Source: Isoetes taiwanensis
Taxonomy: Eukaryota > Streptophyta > Lycopodiopsida > Isoetales > Isoetaceae
Length of the DNA stretch: 64,000 nucleotides
Direction: 5' to 3'
NCBI GenBank assembly: GCA_021234155.1
Contig: JAJEKV010000237.1
Span: 496,001-560,000 of the forward strand
The notes beneath the pieces were generated by a model, which saw only the letters and a program-made list of their open reading frames with translations, made no database searches and had not been told where the DNA came from. The position numbers and the translations under genes were made by a program. Shown here in pieces: positions 24,050 through 34,421 of this stretch. How positions within the stretch are numbered: the first letter of the stretch is position 1; each line of letters opens with the position of its first letter.

Positions 24050-24596
24050 TATACTCGATAAAATTACCAAAGTACTGGAGCCTTCTCTAACACAAAGATC
24101 ACGAGAACGTCGTCTCCACACTGCACGTGAACATGTTGCAGACATATGCCAAGTTATCAGGGCGAGTATGAATAGCCCTCATTCTAGGTGAGTGCCAGAT
24201 AAAGGCATTTGGTTATTAAGATTTGCATTGTGATTCTAATTCTTTTATACACATTTTATGCTACATATCTGATGTTGATATTGAATGGCTCTCTAATGGG
24301 TTATTATATTGGGTCTTCACTCAAAGGCTTTACAATGAGTTTGTTTCACGGTATACAATGTTGTAGATGATGATCCATCACCACGTACAGAAGTTATCGC
24401 ATTCGCTAGAAGCCTGTTAAAGCAGACTGACATGTTTACCATCGACAATAGCAGGAGGAAAAATGGGAGCTTGATAGATTCCATTGCCGAGAAAAGAGTA
24501 TCTAACCAGAAAATAAAGGAAGAACTTAAAGTCAATCTATTGTATCCTTCGTATAAGACTGGTTTGAAGTCTATTTTTGAGAGTGGAGCTTTTTGA
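24050..24596 (+). pseudogene. NAD(P)-binding Rossmann-fold (SDR-like) gene, last two exons
   Basis: The first exon (about 24050-24187) reads SILDKITKVLEPSLTQRSR and then REHVADICQVIRASMNSPHS. It ends at a GTGAGT donor. The second (about 24350-24596) reads VYNVVDDDPSPRTEVIAFAR, then EKRVSNQKIKEELKVNLLYP and ends GAF-stop at 24594-24596. The order (HVADICQ, YNVVDDDP, KRVSN-K, LLYP-Y--GL) matches the C-terminal half of plant extended-SDR-like proteins related to bacterial YeeZ. The upstream exons with the nucleotide-binding Gly motif were not found. The second exon is preceded by TTTGTTTCACGG where a TTTCAG|G acceptor is expected. It could be a gene fragment, or the tail of a gene with distant 5' exons. 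Confidence 0.6.
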
Positions 24597-24863
24597 TAAG
24601 AAGTCTTGATGGGTCGGGTTTTTTCTAGATACAAAATCATTCTGCTGTTTATAGAGATAAATATCTCAAATGAGTTAAGTGTAGTGACAAGATAAAACAT
24701 AAAATGTAATGCCTCCCGGGCAATGCCAGCATTAGCAATACTAGCGGACCGAAGCTACAGCAAAGATCATGTCCATGGACCTGTGGTGACAGGCCCAAAA
24801 TATTGGTGGCTTGTGGGCACACCACGCGTTGTCTATCTAATGCTCGTAAGAAATGTAAGGTAG

Positions 24864-25947
24864 TTGCTAATAATCAAACTATGTTTTATGTATACGCACA
24901 AGCAGACGAAAAATTCCCAGCTTGAAATTCCAAGTGAAGCTCTCAGTTCACCATCTTTTAAAGTAGAAAAAAACTTGGGAACGTCGGCATCCTCGTTCAT
25001 TCAGCCACTACAAAATAATTTAAGAGCAGCGGCGGTCCTTCTGCCCATGCCAATGCAAGGGCACATCAATTCGATGCGCGGCCTCGCCAAGCTCCTGGCA
25101 TCGCAAGGATTCCAAGTTTTTTTAATAAACGTACAATCGTTTTGCCTTCTCTCCGCTTCCTCAAATCCCCAAAAACCAGCGGTCCCGCATCAAAATCCTT
25201 GATCTTCTCCCCCCGCAAGGCCAACCCCTTCCACAATGCCAAAATATGATGGAAACCATCATGGACGCCATTGAAAAGATGCGCTCCCTCTTTGATCGCC
25301 TTCTGGTGGATCTTACCCTTGATTTTGGCTACTCTGTCTCCTGCATTGTGGTGGATTCTTTTGTTTCTTGGGCTCAAGATGTGGCCGATCAATTCTGGGT
25401 CCCCAGAGTTGCATTTTGGACCTCTTGCGCTGCGTGTGAGGTCGTCTTTTGCTACCTTCCTCGCCTTATTTCTGAAGGATATGTTCCTCTTGAGTCTAAA
25501 GAGCATGGAGAGGATGATTTGATACCATTTATGAACGGGATGTTTCCACTGAGTCCAAAGGACCTGCCAGTATCACTACACACGACAAATCCCCTCATAG
25601 AGTATCTGAGGGACATGTACTGAAGGGCATCAGAGGCAGCATTCAACCTGGTAAACATTGTAGAAGAGTATGAGCCTCAAGTTGTTGCCTCAATGTCCAA
25701 ATTTGTAGGAAACTACATGGCAGTAGGACCCCTGCATTCCCAAGAGCCAAGAAAACTAGGCAAAAAAGAACAGAGATGTCTAGAATGGCTAGACACAAAG
25801 GAAGACAATTCAGTCCTCTACATAGCCTTTGGAACAGTCACAAATCTAACTCTTTCAGAATTTGAAGCCCTGAGAAGAGGTTTGTATATGTACTCATATT
25901 CATGCTATTTAGCCTCTCTGGAAGGTTCAGCCTCTCTGGAAGGCTAA
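24864..25947 (+). pseudogene. UDP-glycosyltransferase (UGT) fragment
   Basis: The N-terminal piece reads AAAVLLPMPMQGHINSMRGL, the sugar-acceptor domain start of plant family 1 UGTs with its conserved His. A frameshift follows near 25130. The frame resumes at 25246 with MDAIEKMRSLFDRLLVDL, then CIVVDSFVSWAQDVADQF and FPLSPKDLPVS, up to a stop at 25621-25623 where Trp is likely. It continues with FNLVNIVEEYEPQ, VGPLHS and VLYIAFGTVTNLTLSEFEAL, and ends before the PSPG box. About half of a 450-500 residue UGT is present, and no PSPG motif was found downstream. I read it as a pseudogene. A second exon after an AG|GTTTGT donor near 25880 cannot be excluded, but it would not repair the upstream breaks. 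Confidence 0.8.
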
Positions 25948-28696
25948 TTGGAAGAAATGCAATTGTTTGACTATTATACATGAGAAGTTTGACTTGCATA
26001 CTTTGTACACAATGACTGTCAAACATTGTGCATGCAACTTTCACGCTGATGCTTTGCAAGCAGATCTTCCGAGAATACTAATACGAAACCAGATTCATAT
26101 ATCAAATTCATGGCCAACATAGAAGAGCATGAAATGGAGACGATTCTAATTTATAATACAATGAAAACATATGTTTTTGGAGTAACAACATATTATGACT
26201 ACAGCCACATGGTAATTGTCCTGAGGAGGGTCATTTCGCCCAGTAAAGGCTCTAGGCAAGCAGGCCCGTGCACCGCCAAGTCTGGAGCCACGAGTGTGCC
26301 GCTGAGTGTGGCGGCATTACCGGTGCCTTTACTGGCGAAATGCCCGATTCAACGCAATTACATGATGTAATGACCTTAGAGTTCATATTACGAACAAAAA
26401 TGTCGAGTCCAAATAGACAATGAGCACCTTCTTGCGCTAAGAAAATGACAACCTGCATTCATATCATTTACGTGATTCCACACAAAACAAACAAGATCCA
26501 ACACAAAAAAACGAAACATGAAAACACACTTTCGGGCCACCAAAGGGCAACCCCTCGTGCGCAGCACCTTGTTTTCTATAACTCTGATGAAGATGAAATT
26601 TTGTATTCCATGGCATAATATGAATGCGTTTGAGGGAAAAATATAAAAAAAAAGTAAAAGAAAAATATTTTTCAAAAATACAAAGAAAATAGCCCGAGAA
26701 AACACCCACTAAGCACCATGTATCACTGACACAAAAAGTGTCCCCCTTTGCGAAAGTCCTTACAAACATCGTTTTATTTGTACATTAAAGAATTCAATTT
26801 TTATGAATATGTGTCTTTGTATATACTTCCACTTTTGCCTGCAATTTATCAAATGCAATCCGCCCCATCAATAGCACATTGTTTTCTCTAGTACATAAGA
26901 CATGAGAAGGCCTCAACAAAGCCAATGAATCTAAAAATGCTTTTTTTAATGTTAGCAACTCTAAATCATGACACTGAGCAGTAATGATTACTATTAAGAA
27001 AGATAATGGCCTACCCTCACATTTAACACCTCCTTTACGTAATAATTTGAAGTACATTGTCTTGTGGTGATTAGAAACTTCATCTTAGCTGATATGTTCA
27101 CGTCAGTGCTCAAGAGCTGCAACCAAAGAAGAGCATACATATTACATAATAAATGATTCAAAATGGTGAGAAAATCAACTTCAATAAAGAGTCTAGCTAA
27201 AATGTCAGAAAATAGTAGTGCCATGCTTCTGCCTCTTGTAGAAAAATCGACAATAAGGACAAAAAGCTAGCCTTAACTTACATCAACCAGTTGCACGCAT
27301 CTTAGAATCATTAGTAGGCACAAAAATTAAAATGAGATGAAGGTAAATTATCAAGTAGGGCATTCATTTTTCAGATTCTCGGGATTGAGCAGCTTAACAA
27401 CCCTACCATCAATGGATTTTGTCCTAAAATTGATTCATGAATCTTGCAATCAAGTAACCTGCACAAAAGAAAACTTTTCATAAGAGCCTCCTAGCCAGCC
27501 AAAAGCAAATTTTTTGATTAGACTTTTGGCCGTCAGAACTAGAATCCACTAGATTATCATTGAGCCCTCTTTCGACATTGGAGCTTCCAATCCTCGATAT
27601 TCTCCGCTGGCAAATTACTTGCAAAAATAAGTTAAAGGAAATAACAAAGAATGTTTAAGCATGTATTAGCATATCCGCGAAATCTTCCAATCCACCATCA
27701 AAACGTGGGTTTGCCAAAAAAAAAAAAGGTATTAAACGCGCTGTAGGTTTCTCGACGTTACATGCCATGTTGTCGTTGATTGATTTAGGAACTATTAAAT
27801 AAGGAAAAAACAGACTAGCAAAGATTAAGATGAGATTGGTATATTGATAAGTTTTGTAAGGGGGCAATCCAGTCCAAGCTAATAAAAGTTGCTTTGACCA
27901 TGCCTTCTTTAGAATGTGCTACAGATCCAATAAAAAAGCTTGAAAGAATGATATGGACAAGGCAAAATGGTAGGCACTACTACCTACTACACTGCATGAA
28001 TAAATTTATTTGATGGGTATGGGTATGTGTAACGGTCCTGGCCACCTCATGGGTCAATATACATATTTAAGTACATAGATACATGTGCTTAGCATGCATG
28101 CAACATGAGTCCATATAAGCAAGGGTTTTGCCTCTTTGGAAAAAAGATTATTGCAGAGCATGAAGGCAGAAGGAGCAATTTCTGGGCAGTTTTAGTGGCC
28201 AAACTTTGGAGCATCATATCTCGGCGACCCAAGTTCCTTTTTAGCTGTTTTTTTTTTTTTTGTTGAAAATGTCTTTGAATAAGCTTTCCGGATTGGTCTG
28301 ATAGGTCAAAATCTCGAGGGAGCCTTCATAGAGTTGTCAAAAAAACCCCTAGCATATGTTTGTTTTTAGCTAAATACCCCTCCCATAAAATGTTTGGATT
28401 TCTTATATTTGTAGCTCCTATCGATTTTTTACGCCATATTATCATTTAAAAACCCCCCCCCAACGGTGTTCGGATTTCATCATATTTGTCGTCCCCCTCG
28501 ATTTTATATGGCATTTCACTAAACTGTCGTGCCCAAAATCATAGGTTCAATGCTTCATTGTAAAAGAGACCATGATCTCTGTAAAGTTAGTGGGGAAAGG
28601 ACCCACTTCAGCCATGTACAGTGGTGGGGGCAGATCTTATCATGGTGTGTTGTGTCCTATAAACTCCTTGAGCTTCCTGTGGACGTTAAAAATCAA
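25948..28696. other. gene-free stretch with a small foldback
   Basis: No gene is supported. The stretch holds the GC-rich foldback at 26232-26342 and poly-A or poly-T runs at about 26649 and 28248-28261. A C-run lies at about 28453-28461. Confidence 0.45.
26232..26342. mobile_element. 111-bp foldback element (MITE-like)
   Basis: The left arm CATTTCGCCCAGTAAAGGC (26232-26250) pairs with the right arm GCCTTTACTGGCGAAATG (26325-26342), with one unpaired base. The interior also contains complementary CCGCCA/TGGCGG segments, so the whole sequence can fold. It is GC-rich in AT-rich surroundings. It could be a tiny MITE or a structured RNA source. Confidence 0.5.
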
Positions 28697-28760
28697 TCCG
28701 TCCGTCCGTCCGGTCGGTCGGTCTGTCTGTCTGTCCGTCCGTCCGTCCGTCCGTCCGTCC
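28697..28760. repeat. (CCGT)n tetranucleotide repeat
   Basis: CCGT units are interrupted in the middle by GGTC and TGTC units and then resume. This is a microsatellite; the open frames across it are artefacts of its periodicity. Confidence 0.9.
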
Positions 28761-28802
28761 AAATTGGATATGCCATTAAAAAGTTCATCATGTACAATTT
28801 GA

Positions 28803-29034
28803 TGTAGCCTTTGGTCTAGTGGTAACACACTAGTTCCTTAGCAATGTGTTCTCGAGTTCGAAACCGCCCAGAATCGCACTCGGTACTGTTGGGGGTCAAA
28901 TCCCAACAGACGCAATGTAAGGTGGTTGGGGGCAGGACCCAACCGAGCAATGTAGTGTGGTGTGTGGTCACATGTCCAGTTGGATGCTGCCTAGTGGCGT
29001 GACGTTAAAACTACTACTATCTATCTATCTATCT
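28803..29034 (+). mobile_element. tRNA-derived SINE with (CTAT)n tail
   Basis: TGTAGCCTTTGGTCTAGTGG at 28803 matches an RNA polymerase III A box in a tRNA D-arm context (TGGTCTAGTGGTAA). GAGTTCGAAACC at 28854-28865 matches the B box GGTTCGANNCC with normal tRNA spacing. A tRNA-unrelated body of about 150 bases follows and ends in a (CTAT)n tail at 29011-29034. No acceptor stem closes, so it is not a tRNA gene. No clean target-site duplication was identified. Confidence 0.75.
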
Positions 29035-31850
29035 TTAATGTTGCATCTATACTCATACTTTTTCACGATAGACAACATAAATTCAAATATATTCCTGCTT
29101 GCATTGTGGCAATTTATCAATCTTGTTAATTTGGAAATTTTGGTGTGGAGAAAAATATTTTTGGATTTTTTCCTGCCTGATTTCCTAAAGGTTTTGGGAT
29201 TTTTGGCACCTGAAAAGAAAAATCGTTAGTCCAAAAATCGGGAATTTTGGAATTTTTTTTGGCATGATTTCATCTGCCCTTTCTAATCTTCAGGGCATCG
29301 ATTTGCTCCTTTCTGTTTTAAGCAGAGCAACAGGCGGGGGATGCCGCACTGGTCATGGCAGCATGGATTGCGGCCTTGCACAATATCTCTGAGGGTTTTA
29401 GTTTTATAAAAGGGAAAAATCGTTTGCTGGAGCTTTCACCTGCAGGTTGAGATGGAGCTTTCACTCAAGGGCATCAAGAGGCAACCAAATCAGAGGTATT
29501 TCGATTGATCCAATTTCGTTGTATATTATAGAGAAAAAATCTGAGAGAAAAGATCTGAGACAAGTTTGCATTCCAGGTATAGTTTGAGGCGAACCCATTT
29601 TCTAAACCACAGCTCAAGATCAAGGCTATTATCTGTTGATGCATGTACTTTCCGCAGTAAAATGAGTAGTAATCTGCATAATTTTCATTTTGCATTCCAA
29701 TCTGTGACAAGTAAAGGCAAAAGCTTTAAGATGTCAGTCTCATCTCCTCCAGACACGCTAATCTTTTTGCTATTCCATTTTTGACATCTCCTCCAGACAG
29801 ATCCATTTTGCTACTCCGTTATTTGTCAAGGACATTCTTTCTCCAATTGCATGTAAGAAGCTCTTTGATGCTGGGAGTTTGGTATGCAAGACGTTGTGGC
29901 AACTATGCCACTGTGCAGATATTCTAATAATATGCTCAATTTCTATTTGATTCTACAGGTTATGCCATGGAGAGCATGGGCATGCGACTTTGTCCAATTA
30001 GCAACATTTGCTTTTAAAGGGTTAAGCCTTATGTGTTTCTGAAGGTTGGGAACTTCGTAAAGAGTATTAGACACAACTCCTTTCTCATCAATCCTGTTTT
30101 CTTAAAGGTATGGAGCCATTTTTGCACTAATAATGATAATATTGTTATACAACCTAAGGTCTATGTTGAATGTATTAACATGGCTCTATATAGTTCCAAT
30201 GGATAAAGAAACCACTTCTAGATTTGTTCAATTTATCCTTAAATTATACTGACTGTGCATTAGGGATCATTTGTTTTTTCTTATTATTTCACTACATTCT
30301 CTCTCTTTCTGCCTCTGTTTTTTGGACCACATACCCATGCTTGGCTTATTTTATTGCATCATATGTGCTATGGTCATATAATGGTTATTGTTATTAGACA
30401 GAGTCATAGACATGGCCTCTAATTTTTTTGATTATGGTGTAATTAGCAAGAAAGCATTTCGTCTCAACTATTTAATTAACACATGGCTCTATTTTCAGAA
30501 ATCAACACTAGAAGATGATATGCAAAACGACAATGTGCAGAAGAATACCGTATACGCAGGTTACTTTCAGATCCATAAGTGTTTCCTAAAAAGCTTGGGA
30601 AGTCATACAGTAGAAGTGTGTTCCGTATGCAAGCAGTGTTAATGAGAAAAACTTACGAAAGATGATTAACTGCCATAATTTTGCAACATGTGGAGGCAAG
30701 TGTACCCCTGTAAATAAATTCCACAGTTTATCTGCTAGAAGGGACATTCGTGTGACCATCTTTCTATTAATCAGTTAACTTCCATTTTGGTTTAAGTGCA
30801 GAAGCTGCTAAAGGTAGTATTACACAAAGCTATACGACTTATTTGGAGCGATACATGTATCCATTTGATTGCATTCTCATTTATGTTAAGACCAGGTATT
30901 GCAATTCAATGCCCATATCCTGTTTCAAAAGGTGTGGATATCCACTTTTTGTGCAATTGATTTATGTTCATGCTGACCAGCCATTCAACAATAAAATATG
31001 CTTCAGGGCCATTATTGTGTATTATTCAGCTGAATGGTAATTTAAGATGACACTTGGTATATTGTATATCAAATGTAGATCCAGATTTAACAAATTGTGA
31101 ATCTCAAGCTTGCCTCACTGTTTTTCTTGAACTTCTTTCAATTGGCAAATATTCATGGTCATTGCTATGTGTATTGTTGTCAAACGTCTCTAGCGCGATG
31201 CATTTAAGTGTTCTTCTACGCATCTATATTTAATGTAGTTGGATCTCACATTCTACTTGACTGGTTATAGCCTCTCTACTGCAAAATGCAGTGATGTCAT
31301 TTTCTGTGGTTGAATTGATGATCCATTAATTGATGTTTAATTACGTTTATTATAGCAGCAAAGTGTTCTTGAATACCAGATATGTCTTACTTTGGTTGAA
31401 ATAAAGTAAATGAATATAAATTGCAATTAACTGCTTTACCTTTTGGATATGGGAATGGACCACAAGTAGAATCAGTTTAATTCAATTAATATAGAAAGGT
31501 TCCAAGTAGATTATGCATCATCTAAGCTCTTTGTTTATGATCTGTTGTTTGATCTATAGGTGATCTTGAATATTCATCTTCAAAGAACGTGGGCTCTCAA
31601 TTTAGTTGTTTTTCCAGCCCAACTTCCTATTATAGGAACTCTTGGTGCCTCTTCAAGAAAAGCTATAGTTAAAAGAGTTGGTTACTTCTATGTCTGCCTC
31701 AAACTCTATCTGATATGATAAGATAATAAGTGGATGCATCAAGCGTTTATTTCTATGAAACCTAATCATTCCCTATTTGCAAAAATGGCAGTGCAAGCAT
31801 AGATCCAATTATTTCCTCAAATTCTATCTCCATGTTCATCACAATAGCTT

Positions 31851-32150
31851 GAATAGAATGGTGCTAAGCTTATCCCGAAGGTTGAAACATAAAACATCTT
31901 TGATAATAATATACATTGCTGGGAAAACCTTCTACTCAATGTGCCTTAATATTTTCTTGCTAATATCTACACATCAATAGCTTGACATTTTGCTGCTTCA
32001 TCACAGTAGCTGAATAGACCTATAGTCAATGGTGTTAAGCTTATCTTGAAGGTTGAAACATAAAACATCATAATAATATACATTGCGGGGAAACCTTCTA
32101 CTCAACGTGCCTTAATATTTTCTTGCTAATATCTGCACATCAATAGCACA
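31851..32150. repeat. two-copy direct repeat, about 130-160 bp
   Basis: The sequence from GAATAGAATGGTGCTAAGC to ACATCAATAGC (31851-31981) is repeated at about 32012-32147 with small indels. Among the differences, CATTGCTGGG in the first copy reads CATTGCGGGG in the second. Confidence 0.75.
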
Positions 32151-32278
32151 TATTGGCATGTGCATTTGGCATATGTCATGTTTCCATTGTGTATATTATA
32201 ATATTCACAACAACATGATGTAGATGCTCATACTTGCCATCGCATGGAATGTGTTACATACCTTTTAAAAGTTCATAA

Positions 32279-32599
32279 GGGTGAAAGCATGTTAGGGTGT
32301 CCCTTAAAAAGTATTATTTAGTGACTAAAAAAGTACCTAAAAAGGTACCCAGGACTGGGTACTGGGTACCTGTGTAATATGTCAATAAAAGGTACATTTT
32401 AGAACTTTTATATATATTTTGGGCTTAGATAGCATTATATTTATCTTACCTTTAAATATTAACACGTCCTTGACTTTTATTTTGGACTTTTGTACTAGTT
32501 TTAATGAAAAGAAAAATGAGAAAGTACCCAGTTCTGAAGTACCTAGTGTATGTACTTTTGCAGGTTCCAAAAGTGGTACACCCTAACATGCTTTTACCC
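32279..32599. mobile_element. 321-bp TIR element (MITE, possibly Harbinger-like)
   Basis: The 22-base termini GGGTGAAAGCATGTTAGGGT+GT (32279-32300) and its complement (32578-32599) differ at one position. The flanks carry ATAA on both sides (32275-32278 and 32600-32603), which gives a candidate TAA or ATAA target-site duplication. No coding capacity is present. The TIR plus a TAA-type duplication suggests a PIF/Harbinger MITE by inference. Confidence 0.75.
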
Positions 32600-34393
32600 A
32601 TAACTATATGATGTAGATGCAAACCTTTGCAGCAAGTCAGCTTCCCTGTCATGTCAAAGGTCCATAGATACTTCCATCGTTGTAAATTTAAATAGCAATG
32701 CATATCCATTTAGAGCATGCTATGATATTTTGAATGGTATGTACGTTAGACCATATTGTTAATCCAACAAGTTGTATATTTTCTTCTGGTATATGTTGCT
32801 TTGGCAGGCCGAGGTGATTTTTTTATAAGATGTGAAATATTGAAAAAGGATATCAACTCGCTCATGCATAATGACTTATTCTCTGCATGCAAAGACATTA
32901 CCTAGCAAAGTATTTGCCAACAACCCTCGCAAGGTAAGCTCCAAGGTTGACATTTTGGATTACGGTGATGAAAGGCGGACTTTCTATCAAAGCGATTTCT
33001 ATAATTTTGTAAATCAGTACTCTCTCAAATGGCAAGCTCCAAGGTTGACCTTTTGTATTAGGGTGAGGAAAGGCATGCTTTGTGAGCTAAGCTGGAGCAC
33101 TAAGTGCGAATTTATGCATCAAGAATTAGATTCGTTTCTGGAAACAATATGCCATCCTTTCTTTGTGGAAATAATATGTCAGGTTCAAAGGCCTTTACAG
33201 TTAGTATTGCAACTCTACTTCTTCTAACAAATCCACGTACTCTATCATTCTATTTATGTCTCATTGATTTAGCTCTGCCTAACAAGGTGTCACCTAAATT
33301 GCTCAGTAGAAAACCGCCCTTGCAATTGGGTCGTTGCGCTTACGGGTGTCGAGTTTTCGAAAAGATTAATGTTTTTTGACATTTTCTCAAATGAGTTTTA
33401 GATAAAAAGTATTGCAAGGCTGTAATTCATTGGCGCAGCTGCTGGCATAGGGTTAGTCGATGTTTATGAGAGTTTTAATGGTCAAATGGCGGACACACGA
33501 GATTCATCATCTTTTATGTGCAACATTATACTCCTCTGGTACATGCAAGATTGAGGTCTTGATTGCCCAAATTGTCAATGTTATAAAATTCCTTCATTCA
33601 AATGTCACCATAAAATCAGTATAATATATCCTAGAAATTCCCTGCACATTTATATAATTCATCTTCTTCAAATTTATGAATATACAGACACCTATAAATT
33701 CCATTTCTCCGCTTGCATGATGTCTTTTCCAGTTATGTTATAAGCTTTTGAACCCTTAATAACTTTTATTTTTCAAACTACAAGAGGTTTGATTTATTTC
33801 ATGAGCAAGAATTGCTAAACTCCATTTTAGAATATGAATGAAAAGTAGGAGAATTTCTTACTCTCCCTCCAATGTACAATGGTGCATTTGAATGTCTATA
33901 TTTTTGTTGCTACTATAAACACATACATGCTTGGGAATACAGAGGAATCACTTCATTGTAAGAGTTGCCCACATTCTTTTTCTCTGTTCAAATCTGTCGA
34001 TGAAAACCATAACATTACATTCTATTTTGCATGGGAAGAGGACAACAGAGGGATCACTCAATTGTCAAAATTGAAAAAAGAAGGAAGATTCTCATGTTGA
34101 AACACGAGTACATTGGAAGCTTCAAGCCAGTTGGCATGTTGAAATACGAGTACATTGGAAGCTTTAATGGAAATGTCCATAGTTTTATATATGAAATACA
34201 TTTGGCAGGAATGCAAATTTTATGCTTCACTGTTGCTTCCACAATCTTCAAATGCAAATTTGCATGATCCAATTTTGAGTATTAAACAACTAACTTGGAC
34301 AATAATTTAGAACGAGCATGATTGACAACCCTACATATGTTTCTAAGTCCTATACCTTATTCACATATGATTCTATAATAAAATTGTATTTAC

Positions 34394-34421
34394 GCCCGGC
34401 AACGCCGGGCACCATAACTAG
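34394..34421 (+). mobile_element. Helitron 3' terminus
   Basis: The perfect hairpin GCCCGGC-AAC-GCCGGGC (34394-34410) is followed by ACCATAA and CTAG (34418-34421), then T. From the hairpin to CTAG it is the same as the terminus at 17081-17107. Upstream sequences are unrelated, so only the terminus is shared. Confidence 0.7.

Larger units (their letters stand above)
29035..34390. other. gene-free AT-rich stretch
   Basis: No gene is supported. Features inside are a segmental duplication (31851-32150), a TIR element (32279-32599), and a local tandem duplication at about 34096-34165 (GAGTACATTGGAAGCTT units). Confidence 0.45.

Noticed and set aside
24317-24700. Minus-strand open frame of 127 codons
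   Set aside because: It is antisense to the last exon of the Rossmann-fold gene, whose sense translation contains conserved motifs.
28529-28807. Open frames crossing the CCGT repeat
   Set aside because: The tetranucleotide repeat has no stop in several frames on either strand, so the frames are artefacts.
28803-28875. Possible tRNA gene
   Set aside because: A and B boxes are present, but no acceptor stem or anticodon arm closes, and a SINE body with a tail follows.
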